A stretch of DNA of 7,791 nt, from assembly GCA_030654635.1 (NCBI GenBank), contig JAURXE010000416.1:1-7791 (forward strand), read 5' to 3'. Positions 1-5,635 of this stretch are shown here, in pieces (position 1 is the stretch's first letter; each line of letters begins with the position of its first letter). The notes under the pieces are model-generated. The model made no database searches. It saw nothing but the letters and a program-made list of their open reading frames with translations, and was not told the DNA's origin. Both the position numbers and the translations under genes were made by a program. The stretch is from Pseudomonas sp. Lineage in GTDB: Bacteria > Pseudomonadota > Gammaproteobacteria > Pseudomonadales > Pseudomonadaceae.

Positions 1-218
1 ACACCAGCGCGCTCTACAGCCTGGCCGAGCTCAATCGCAACCTGCTCAATCGTTCGATTAAGTTGCACCTAGCTGAGGTCAAAGGGCCGCTGATGGACCG
101 CCTGCAGCAAAGTGATTTACTGCTCAAACCCCTCAGCGGCCGGGTGTTCCTCAGCGCGGCCCTGGCCCTCGACAGCCTAAGCGCAGAGCTGCAAGACCCT
201 CACCCTGCAGCGTTATAA
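1..218 (+). CDS. SulP/SLC26-type anion transporter, C-terminal STAS domain (partial, 5' end outside window)
   Basis: This is the last 71 codons of a gene that enters from the left edge, read in the frame whose first full codon begins at base 3 and ending in TAA at 216-218. The visible protein contains SALYSLAELNRNL, IKLHLAEVKGPLMDRLQ and GRVFLSAALAL. This pattern (a helix with LxxLN, then a strand with LHLxEVKGPxMDRL, then VFLS) is typical of the STAS domain that ends bacterial SulP inorganic anion transporters (sulfate, bicarbonate or related anions). The STAS domain lies on the cytoplasmic face and is thought to regulate transport. None of the membrane-spanning part is visible, so the transported anion cannot be inferred. 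The gene converges on the amine oxidase gene with a 43-base gap in which I see no clear terminator. The main alternative is another STAS-domain protein, but the EVKGPxMDRL stretch favours SulP. Confidence 0.8.
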   Translation, partial: TSALYSLAELNRNLLNRSIKLHLAEVKGPLMDRLQQSDLLLKPLSGRVFLSAALALDSLSAELQDPHPAAL

Positions 219-261
219 CCTTGAGTGGCGAGCGAAATGTCCGGCAGTTGAGCGGCGGCTG

Positions 262-1728
262 TTAATTAAACAACTTACTGAAAAATCCCGGTTGTTCTGC
301 CTCTGGCTTGTCCTTGGCAGCCACCGCCGGCGCGCTAGTCGCCCCGGCGGCTTTGCCATCTTTAAGCGCTTGTAACTGCGCGGCGGCGCGCTTACCACTG
401 CGCAAGGCACCTTCCAGGGTGCCCGGATAAAGCGCATCGGTATGCTCACCGGCAAAGGCCAGGCGTTGCTGCGGTTGCGCCCACAATTGCCAGAAGCGAC
501 TCATCTGTCCTGGGCCAAAGGCCAAGTAAGCACCGCCGATACCAGCATCAGCGCTGTAACGACGCATCTCATAGCCGCTGTAGGCACCGCGTGCCTTCGG
601 ATAAAAGGAGTGCAGGCGGATCAAAACCTGATCGGCCACTTGCCGGTCACCAAAACTTTTGAGCAAACGGGCGTTGTCGCCGGACAGGTTGATCAGCACA
701 TTGGCGCCACCTTTAATCGCCGGCTCGATCCACAGCATGCCCAGACCTTGGTCGCTGTAAATCTCGCCGGTCAGGCGCGCCTTGCTGTCCCACACCGGGG
801 TTTTGAACTTCAGCAAAATCTGGTCACGCCAGCCGTAGTTGGTGCCTTTCAGCGCGGCCTGACGCGGCGCATCCAAGGCCGGCTGCAGCTGAATCTTCGC
901 CAAGGCCTTCAGCGGCACGGCCATCACCACGTAGTCGGCATGGTAACCAACGGCACCGGCCTTAACGGTTACGCCGTCTTTGTCTTGAATGATCGCCGAC
1001 ACCGCCGAGTTAGTCTTGGTTACCTTCAACTGCTTGAGGAAGGCCTGGGCCAATACCTGGCTACCACCGGGCAAACGGGCGGCGCGCTGGTCGCCCTCGG
1101 CAACCCCGCGATTAACTCGCGCCTGCTGCACCAGGTACAGCAAGGACAGCCGCGAAGGCTCGTCGTAGCGGGCGCGAATCCGCTGGTTAACCAACTGCCG
1201 CGCTGTTGGGTCGAGTTTCAGCTGGTCGAGCCAGCCAGCGACGTTACGCTGATCGAGGGCAAACAGCGCGCTGTTGGCTGTGGGCTTAAGCGGGTCGTCC
1301 ATGGACGCCGCCAACTCATCCAAGGCTTTCTCATAGGCCTTGATGCCCGCCGCAGTGGCCGGCTTGGTTTTTTCCAGATCGGCAAAGTTGAAGTACTGAC
1401 CATTGATCAGATAACCCGGCACGCGGACAAAATCCGGGGCGTCTTGGGTTTTTACCTTGAAGCGTTCGAGATAGCCATTCAGCGTCGGCTGCGCCTTGGC
1501 GCTACCAATCCACTCGCTGGCCGCCAAGCCCGAGCGACCGCCGATGGTGGCTTTGGCTTCCAGCAAGGTCACCTGCCAGCCGGCCTGTTGCAGCTCGTAG
1601 GCGGCCGACAGCCCAGACAAACCGCCACCCACCACAATCGCCACCGGCGATTTATCTTGAGCTTGCGCCTGCGCGCCGAACATACCCACTACCACTAGCG
1701 CTGATGCGCGCAACCAACCGGCCATCAT
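262..1728 (-). CDS. Exported FAD-dependent amine oxidase family protein (flavin monoamine oxidase-like)
   Basis: The product is 488 aa. Residues 1-24 form a Sec-type signal peptide: short n-region with one Arg, hydrophobic stretch ASALVVVGMFG, then an AQAQAQ cleavage region. The mature protein opens with the FAD-binding Rossmann motif VAIVVGGGLSGLSAAYEL (GxGxxG at 34-39), the acidic strand end LLEA (E57) and GGR at 63-65. Near the C-terminus GEHTD (427-431) and YPGTLEGALRSGKRAA form the second FAD-contacting motif of the monoamine oxidase/phytoene desaturase superfamily. Such enzymes oxidise amines to imines with release of H2O2, but the substrate here is unknown. The last 30 or so residues are an Ala/Pro/Lys-rich tail ending in GFFSKLFN. 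The start at 1728 is set by AGGGG seven bases upstream and by the signal peptide; the open frame runs on upstream antisense to bioA but is not credible there. PAO1 has a similar gene beside bioA, annotated as a probable amine oxidase. Polyamine or other amine substrates are only a guess. Confidence 0.88.
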   Translation of the reverse strand: MMAGWLRASALVVVGMFGAQAQAQDKSPVAIVVGGGLSGLSAAYELQQAGWQVTLLEAKATIGGRSGLAASEWIGSAKAQPTLNGYLERFKVKTQDAPDFVRVPGYLINGQYFNFADLEKTKPATAAGIKAYEKALDELAASMDDPLKPTANSALFALDQRNVAGWLDQLKLDPTARQLVNQRIRARYDEPSRLSLLYLVQQARVNRGVAEGDQRAARLPGGSQVLAQAFLKQLKVTKTNSAVSAIIQDKDGVTVKAGAVGYHADYVVMAVPLKALAKIQLQPALDAPRQAALKGTNYGWRDQILLKFKTPVWDSKARLTGEIYSDQGLGMLWIEPAIKGGANVLINLSGDNARLLKSFGDRQVADQVLIRLHSFYPKARGAYSGYEMRRYSADAGIGGAYLAFGPGQMSRFWQLWAQPQQRLAFAGEHTDALYPGTLEGALRSGKRAAAQLQALKDGKAAGATSAPAVAAKDKPEAEQPGFFSKLFN

Positions 1729-1735
1729 GTGCAAA

Positions 1736-1740
1736 CCCCT
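1736..1740 (-). promoter_or_regulatory. Ribosome binding site of the amine oxidase gene
   Basis: On the - strand AGGGG lies seven bases before the ATG at 1728-1726. A second in-frame ATG follows immediately (1725-1723). The spacing favours the first, giving a protein that begins MMAGWL. The site also argues against any start further upstream in the long antisense reading frame. Confidence 0.6.
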
Positions 1741-1869
1741 GCAGAGCTTAAGGCTCAATTTAAAAACGTCGGCGCGCAGGATACGCCTGCACCGATACGC
1801 GGACCAGACGTATCCGACGCCGTGGCGCGAACCCACCCGCGCGCATCTGATAGGCTTGGCCGATTGCAA

Positions 1870-1875
1870 AAGGAG
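1870..1875 (+). promoter_or_regulatory. Ribosome binding site of bioA
   Basis: AAGGAG, within AAAAGGAG, is a near-perfect Shine-Dalgarno sequence nine bases before the ATG at 1885. It decides the start of bioA: the frame is open back to 1729, but the protein upstream of this ATG shows no homology-like pattern and the family normally starts just before the LWHPCTQM segment. Confidence 0.8.
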
Positions 1876-1884
1876 CACAGCCCC

Positions 1885-3291
1885 ATGAACCTCAATGATC
1901 AGTGGATGCAACGGGATTTGGCCGTGCTTTGGCACCCCTGCACCCAGATGAAAGACCACGAACGCCTGCCGGTGATTCCGATCAAGCGCGGCGACGGCGT
2001 GTGGCTGGAAGATTTTAACGGTAAGCGTTACCTGGACGCGGTCAGTTCCTGGTGGGTCAATGTGTTTGGCCATGGCAACCCACGGATCAATCAGCGCATC
2101 CGGGACCAGTTGGATAACCTTGAGCATGTGATGCTGGCCGGCTTTAGCCATCAACCGGTGATCGAGTTGTCGGAGCGTCTGGTACAGATCACCCCTGCTG
2201 GGCTGAACCGGGTGTTCTATGCCGACAACGGCTCCTCGGGCATCGAAGTCGCGCTGAAGATGAGCTTTCACTACTGGCTCAACAGCGGTAAATCCGCCAA
2301 GCAACGCTTCGTCACCCTGACCAACAGCTACCACGGCGAAACCATTGCGGCCATGTCGGTGGGCGATGTGTCGCTGTTTACCGAAACCTACAAATCCCTG
2401 CTGCTCGACACCATTAAGGTGCCGAGCCCGGACTGCTACCTGCGCCCCGAAGGGGTGAGCTGGGAAGCGCACTCGCGCACCATGTTTGCCGCCATGGAGC
2501 AAACCTTGGCCGAGCATCATCATGAGGTTGCGGCGGTGATAGTCGAGCCACTGATCCAGGGCGCTGGTGGCATGCGCATGTATCACCCGATCTATCTCAC
2601 GCTGCTGCGTGAGGCCTGCGACCGCTACGGCGTGCACCTGATTCACGATGAGATTGCCGTCGGCTTCGGCCGTACCGGCAGCATGTTCGCCTGCGAGCAA
2701 GCCGGCATCACCCCAGACTTTTTAGTGCTGTCCAAGGCGCTCACCGGCGGCTATTTGCCGATGGCCGCAGTGTTAACCACCGACGATATCTACCAGGCCT
2801 TCTACGCCGACTACGCCACCCTGCGGGCCTTCCTGCATTCGCACACCTACACCGGCAATCCGCTGGCCTGCGCGGCGGCGTTGGCAACCCTGGATATCTT
2901 TCGCGACGACAACATCATCGAAGCCAACAAGGCCCTCGCCAGCCGCATGACCAGCTCCACCGCCCACCTGGTCGATCACCCCCATGTGGCCGAAGTACGC
3001 CAGACCGGCATGGCCCTGGCCATCGAGATAGTGCAGGACAAAGCCAGCAAGACCCCCTACGCCTGGCAAGAGCGACGCGGCCTGAAGGTCTATCAACATG
3101 CCCTGGAGCGCGGCGCGTTGCTGCGCCCATTGGGCAATGTGGTGTATTTTCTGCCGCCCTACGTGATTACGCCTGAGCAAATCGATTTTCTTGCCGAGGT
3201 GGCCAGCGAAGGCATCGACCTGGCCTGCCGCGACAGCATCAGCGTTTCGGTACTGTCGAACCTGCACCCCAACCATCGAGACCCGGGCTAA
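1885..3291 (+). CDS. bioA: Adenosylmethionine-8-amino-7-oxononanoate aminotransferase (DAPA synthase)
   Basis: The product is 468 aa, the expected length for BioA. It is a PLP-dependent class III (fold type I) aminotransferase converting 8-amino-7-oxononanoate (KAPA) to 7,8-diaminopelargonate in cytoplasmic biotin synthesis, normally with S-adenosylmethionine as amino donor. Visible motifs in order: LWHPCTQM near the N-terminus; SSWWVNVFGHGNP; the phosphate-binding NGSSGIEVALKM; SYHGET (Y149, stacks on the PLP ring); VEPLIQGAGGMRMYHP; IHDEIAVGFGRTG (D255, binds the PLP pyridine nitrogen); SKALTGGYLP (K284, Schiff-base lysine); HSHTYTGNPLACAAA; and RPLGNVVYFLPPY (R414 and Y421). Several segments match E. 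coli BioA nearly word for word. Y421 lines up with E. coli Tyr398, reported to be important for SAM recognition, which supports SAM rather than lysine as donor. rsmE follows after 35 bases, probably on the same transcript. No other bio genes are in the window. A related omega-aminotransferase is a less likely alternative. Confidence 0.93.
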   Translation: MNLNDQWMQRDLAVLWHPCTQMKDHERLPVIPIKRGDGVWLEDFNGKRYLDAVSSWWVNVFGHGNPRINQRIRDQLDNLEHVMLAGFSHQPVIELSERLVQITPAGLNRVFYADNGSSGIEVALKMSFHYWLNSGKSAKQRFVTLTNSYHGETIAAMSVGDVSLFTETYKSLLLDTIKVPSPDCYLRPEGVSWEAHSRTMFAAMEQTLAEHHHEVAAVIVEPLIQGAGGMRMYHPIYLTLLREACDRYGVHLIHDEIAVGFGRTGSMFACEQAGITPDFLVLSKALTGGYLPMAAVLTTDDIYQAFYADYATLRAFLHSHTYTGNPLACAAALATLDIFRDDNIIEANKALASRMTSSTAHLVDHPHVAEVRQTGMALAIEIVQDKASKTPYAWQERRGLKVYQHALERGALLRPLGNVVYFLPPYVITPEQIDFLAEVASEGIDLACRDSISVSVLSNLHPNHRDPG

Positions 3292-3326
3292 AGCCCGCAC
3301 ACCAGACCCTGACTACGAGATCCGCG

Positions 3327-4046
3327 ATGAGACTGTCACGCTTGTTTATCGACGCCCCCCTGAGCCTGGGTGAACACGCCCTGCCCGAAGCCCAGGCGCA
3401 CTACCTCAGCCGCGTGCTGCGCTTGAATGTCGGCGCCGGCGTGCAACTGTTTGACGGCTCAGGCCTGGAGTATCAGGGCGAGCTGACTGAAGTCGGTAAA
3501 AAACAGGTACGCGTACAACTCAGTCAATGTCTGCCAGGCCAGCCAGATTCGAGCCTAAGCATTCATCTTGGCCAGGGCTTGTCGCGCGGCGAGCGAATGG
3601 ATTGGGCGATTCAAAAAGCCACCGAGCTTGGGGTTAACGCCATCACGCCGATCGTCAGCGAGCGCTGCGAAGTGCGCTTAAGCGATGAGCGCGCCGACAA
3701 GCGTCTGGCCCACTGGCGACAAATCGCCATCAGTGCCTGCGAGCAGTGCGGCCGTTCGACTGTGCCGGTGATTCATCCGCCCCTGAGTTTGAGCGAATGG
3801 CTGCACAGCACTGAAGCCGATCTAAAACTGGTGCTGCACCCGGTGGCCGATCCTCTGGCCAGCCACCAGCAACCTCAGTCACTGGCCTTTTTAATTGGCC
3901 CGGAAGGCGGTTTGAATGACGCCGAAGTGGCGCAGGCACAAGGCGCCGGCTTTCACTCGGCGCGTTTGGGGCCACGGGTCTTGCGCACCGAGACCGCGCC
4001 GGTGGTAGCACTGGCGCTGGCGCAACATCTGTGGGGGGATATGTAA
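3327..4046 (+). CDS. rsmE: 16S rRNA (uracil(1498)-N3)-methyltransferase RsmE
   Basis: The product is 239 aa, normal for RsmE. The enzyme methylates N3 of U1498 in 16S rRNA on the assembled 30S subunit, with S-adenosylmethionine as methyl donor. The N-terminal part (about 1-70) is the PUA-like RNA-binding domain, with MRLSRLFIDAP, HYLSRVLRLNVG and QLFDGSG. The remainder is a SPOUT methyltransferase domain, including HLGQGLSRGERMDWAIQKATELGV, ITPIVSERCEVRL and ACEQCGRSTVPVI. The trefoil-knot SAM-binding motifs are LIGPEGGL (189-196) and LGPRVLRTETAPV (from residue 214). These segments match E. coli RsmE closely. The start at 3327 fits the family's MR(L/I) opening. Its ribosome binding site is weak (CGAGA, six bases upstream), so translation may depend partly on coupling with bioA, whose stop lies 35 bases before. 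Confidence 0.95.
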   Translation: MRLSRLFIDAPLSLGEHALPEAQAHYLSRVLRLNVGAGVQLFDGSGLEYQGELTEVGKKQVRVQLSQCLPGQPDSSLSIHLGQGLSRGERMDWAIQKATELGVNAITPIVSERCEVRLSDERADKRLAHWRQIAISACEQCGRSTVPVIHPPLSLSEWLHSTEADLKLVLHPVADPLASHQQPQSLAFLIGPEGGLNDAEVAQAQGAGFHSARLGPRVLRTETAPVVALALAQHLWGDM

Positions 4047-4051
4047 GGGAT

Positions 4052-4083
4052 GTAGGGTGGGCAACTGCGAAGCATTGCCCACC
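4052..4083 (+). repeat. REP-like palindrome headed by GTAG
   Basis: GTAG (4052-4055) is followed directly by a near-perfect palindrome. The left arm GGTGGGCAA (4056-4064) pairs with TTGCCCACC (4075-4083). Inside it TGC (4066-4068) pairs with GCA (4072-4074) around a GAA loop, with C4065 unpaired. A GTAG head next to a GC-rich hairpin is the hallmark of REP elements mobilised by RAYT (TnpA-REP) transposases. It lies in the gap between the convergent ends of rsmE and chpC. No T-run follows on either strand, so it is a poor classical intrinsic terminator, though the hairpin could still protect the 3' ends of both messages. Only one copy occurs in the window, so repeat status is inferred from structure. 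Confidence 0.6.
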
Positions 4084-4107
4084 ATTGGCAACATGCGCTG
4101 CGTCTAT

Positions 4108-4593
4108 TTAAATCAATCCGGCATCGGCCAGCAGTTGTTCAAGACCAATCAGATCGGGAATCTTTAACACCCCATCGCCAATGCTGACTGCATCCAGTTC
4201 CAGCGGCGCCAGGTGCACATTGGCGCGGGCCAGGTTGCTTTCCAGTTTGATCGAACGTGGAATGCCCTGCACCAGCAGCGCCAAGAACTTAACTTGCGGG
4301 CGGCCACCCAAGGCATTGATCACCGCCACGCGGGTATTGGGACCAACTGCCGACTGACCATCGGAGGCGGCCTCGAAGGACAGCAATGGCAAACGCAGGT
4401 CGCGCCAGGCGATCTGCCCCAGCATCCACGCCGGCATACCTGGGGTGGCTTGCGGTGCACGGTAGGGCAGTAACTCGGCCACCGCGACGTTAGGTAGCAA
4501 CAGGGTGCGATCGGTCAAAGGCACCATCAGCCCGGTCAGAGTGCTGGCGCTGTTGGCGGTGGCTGGAGTGGGGCTGGCGACGGCTTGGCTCAT
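4108..4593 (-). CDS. chpC: CheW-type chemotaxis coupling protein of the Pil-Chp system
   Basis: The product is 161 aa, composed of a low-complexity N-terminal tail of about 18 residues (Ala/Ser/Thr/Pro) and a single CheW-like domain. Characteristic segments are LTGLMVPLTDRTLLLPNVAVAELLPY at the start, MLGQIAWRDLRLPLLSFE in the middle and VAVINALGGRPQVKFLALLVQGIPRSIKLE towards the end. CheW proteins are cytoplasmic adaptors that link receptors to the CheA kinase. In P. aeruginosa PilI is the main Pil-Chp adaptor and ChpC an accessory one, suggested to couple other receptors. The identification as ChpC rests on position: it starts 22 bases after chpB on the same strand, as in PAO1. AGGA (4604-4601) lies seven bases before the ATG. 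It is the last gene of the operon here; no chpD or chpE follows. Confidence 0.88.
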   Translation of the reverse strand: MSQAVASPTPATANSASTLTGLMVPLTDRTLLLPNVAVAELLPYRAPQATPGMPAWMLGQIAWRDLRLPLLSFEAASDGQSAVGPNTRVAVINALGGRPQVKFLALLVQGIPRSIKLESNLARANVHLAPLELDAVSIGDGVLKIPDLIGLEQLLADAGLI

Positions 4594-4600
4594 TGGATCA

Positions 4601-4604
4601 TCCT
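4601..4604 (-). promoter_or_regulatory. Ribosome binding site of chpC
   Basis: On the - strand AGGA sits seven bases before the chpC ATG (4593-4591), inside the 22-base chpB-chpC gap. Unlike chpB, chpC therefore has its own recognisable translation signal. Confidence 0.5.
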
Positions 4605-4615
4605 AATTCGGGTAT

Positions 4616-5635
4616 TTAGCTGCACTGACCGACCAGTCGGTTAACCAGCGACTCCGCCAGCTCACGGGGCGCACCACTGAAGGCGCTGTAGCCGCCCTCG
4701 CGCAAGCTGTCCGGCATGCTTGAACAGGCGCAGCTGTCTGCCCGCTGGGTCCAGATCTCGCTGCCTTGACGGCGTACGTAGGCGGCCGCCGCACTGCCAT
4801 CGCTGCCCATGCCACTGAAGGCTATGACGCCGCATTGCAGGCCAAAATGCTGGGCCAGATTGAGCATCATCTGGTCAATCGACGGGCTGTAGGGTTCTGG
4901 CCAGCCGCGATCAGCAATCTGCATCGCCCCATCGTCGGCAAAGCCCAGCTCAAAACTGATAGGTACTACCACCACTTCGCCACACCGCACCGGATCGCCA
5001 TGCCGGGCCAGATTGACCTGCCACTGGCTATGCCGACCTACCGCTTGCGGCAAGCTTGTCTCAAAACTGGCGTCGATATGCTGGGCATAAACAAACCCCA
5101 CCGGCAGCCCACCGGGCAGCGCGTCGAGAAACTCTTTAACTGCCGCCGGGCCACCCATGGAAGCCGCCAACAACCACACCTGTTTGGCGGGCGCGCCGGC
5201 AATCAAGAGGGTATTGGCCAGCGCCTGCGGTAGCTCTAGGCGAGCGGGCCGCTGCGTATCGAGCATCAGTGTTTCAAGGCTACGGCCAACTCCTTGGGAC
5301 GGATCGCCGACTAATTTTTTAAGCTTGCCGAACAGCCGCCGCTCCCAGCGCGGGTAGTTCTCGGAGTGGCGCTCCGGCGCATGACCTTCGCCAAACAATA
5401 CCGGCGCACTGGCTCGCTCAAGCAAGTGATCAACCAAGGGGGAGTCTTCGGTCTGGGCTAAATCGACCAGCCACAAATCGGTCTCACACGCAGCCAGCGC
5501 TGCCTCGTCGAGACGCGCCGGATCGGTGTTCAGCACCACGGTATAACCGTTAGCCACCAAGGCCTGTTGCAACACATGGCGCTGCAACGAGGTATCGGCC
5601 AATACCGCGATGCGGGCAGCGGCTCGCTCAGTCAT
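4616..5635 (-). CDS. chpB: CheB-type protein-glutamate methylesterase of the Pil-Chp system
   Basis: The product is 339 aa. It hydrolyses methyl-glutamate on chemoreceptors (PilJ in P. aeruginosa), opposing the methyltransferase PilK and resetting sensitivity. The C-terminal half (about 150-335) is the CheB methylesterase domain with its whole catalytic triad: S159 in LLAASMGGPAAV, H186 in YAQHID and D279 in SGMGSDGSAAA, followed by the typical end SCACSSMPDSLREGGYSAFSGAPRELA. The N-terminal 110 residues look like a receiver fold (IAVLADTSLQRHVLQQALVANGYTV, then DLWLVDLA). The usual pair of acidic residues on strand 1 is reduced to D14 and the conserved Lys after strand 5 is not seen, so phosphorylation at D58 is doubtful. 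The chosen ATG overlaps the end of chpA by eight bases; a longer frame back to 5713 lies wholly inside chpA and is not credible. No strong ribosome binding site is seen, so translation is probably coupled to chpA. Confidence 0.92.
   Translation of the reverse strand: MTERAAARIAVLADTSLQRHVLQQALVANGYTVVLNTDPARLDEAALAACETDLWLVDLAQTEDSPLVDHLLERASAPVLFGEGHAPERHSENYPRWERRLFGKLKKLVGDPSQGVGRSLETLMLDTQRPARLELPQALANTLLIAGAPAKQVWLLAASMGGPAAVKEFLDALPGGLPVGFVYAQHIDASFETSLPQAVGRHSQWQVNLARHGDPVRCGEVVVVPISFELGFADDGAMQIADRGWPEPYSPSIDQMMLNLAQHFGLQCGVIAFSGMGSDGSAAAAYVRRQGSEIWTQRADSCACSSMPDSLREGGYSAFSGAPRELAESLVNRLVGQCS

Larger units (their letters stand above)
1729..1884. promoter_or_regulatory. Divergent intergenic region between amine oxidase gene and bioA, with operator-like half-sites
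   Basis: This 156-base gap must hold the promoters for both divergent genes, although no strong sigma-70 -35/-10 pair stands out on either strand. It contains GATACG at 1780-1785 and 1794-1799 on the + strand and its inverse CGTATC at 1809-1814, spaced 14 and 15 bases apart. The last two form a dyad with 6-base arms and a 9-base spacer. The first lies at the centre of a second small dyad, GCAGG-ATACG-CCTGC at 1776-1790. This arrangement could be an operator, but chance is possible in a region this size. I recognise no known biotin-repressor site. Confidence 0.35.

Noticed and set aside
269..296. AACAAC...GTTGTT inverted repeat at the end of the amine oxidase gene as a terminator
   Set aside because: The arms are only six bases, AT-rich, with a 16-base loop, and lie within coding sequence without a following T-run.
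442..1698. Long + strand open frame of 418 residues opposite the amine oxidase gene
   Set aside because: It is the antisense shadow of a gene with clear FAD motifs, and its translation shows no recognisable domain.
1729..1884. Longer bioA protein starting at 1729
   Set aside because: The added 52 residues do not resemble BioA, while the ATG at 1885 has AAGGAG nine bases before it and matches the family's usual N-terminus.
1729..2700. Upstream extension of the amine oxidase reading frame, antisense to bioA, giving an 812-residue open frame
   Set aside because: The extension lies opposite a well-supported bioA, has no family-like sequence, and would put the signal peptide and ribosome binding site in the middle of the protein. 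It is a product of GC-rich codon bias.
4052..4083. Classical Rho-independent terminator for rsmE or chpC
   Set aside because: The hairpin is strong, but no T-run follows it on either strand, so it was called a REP-like repeat instead.
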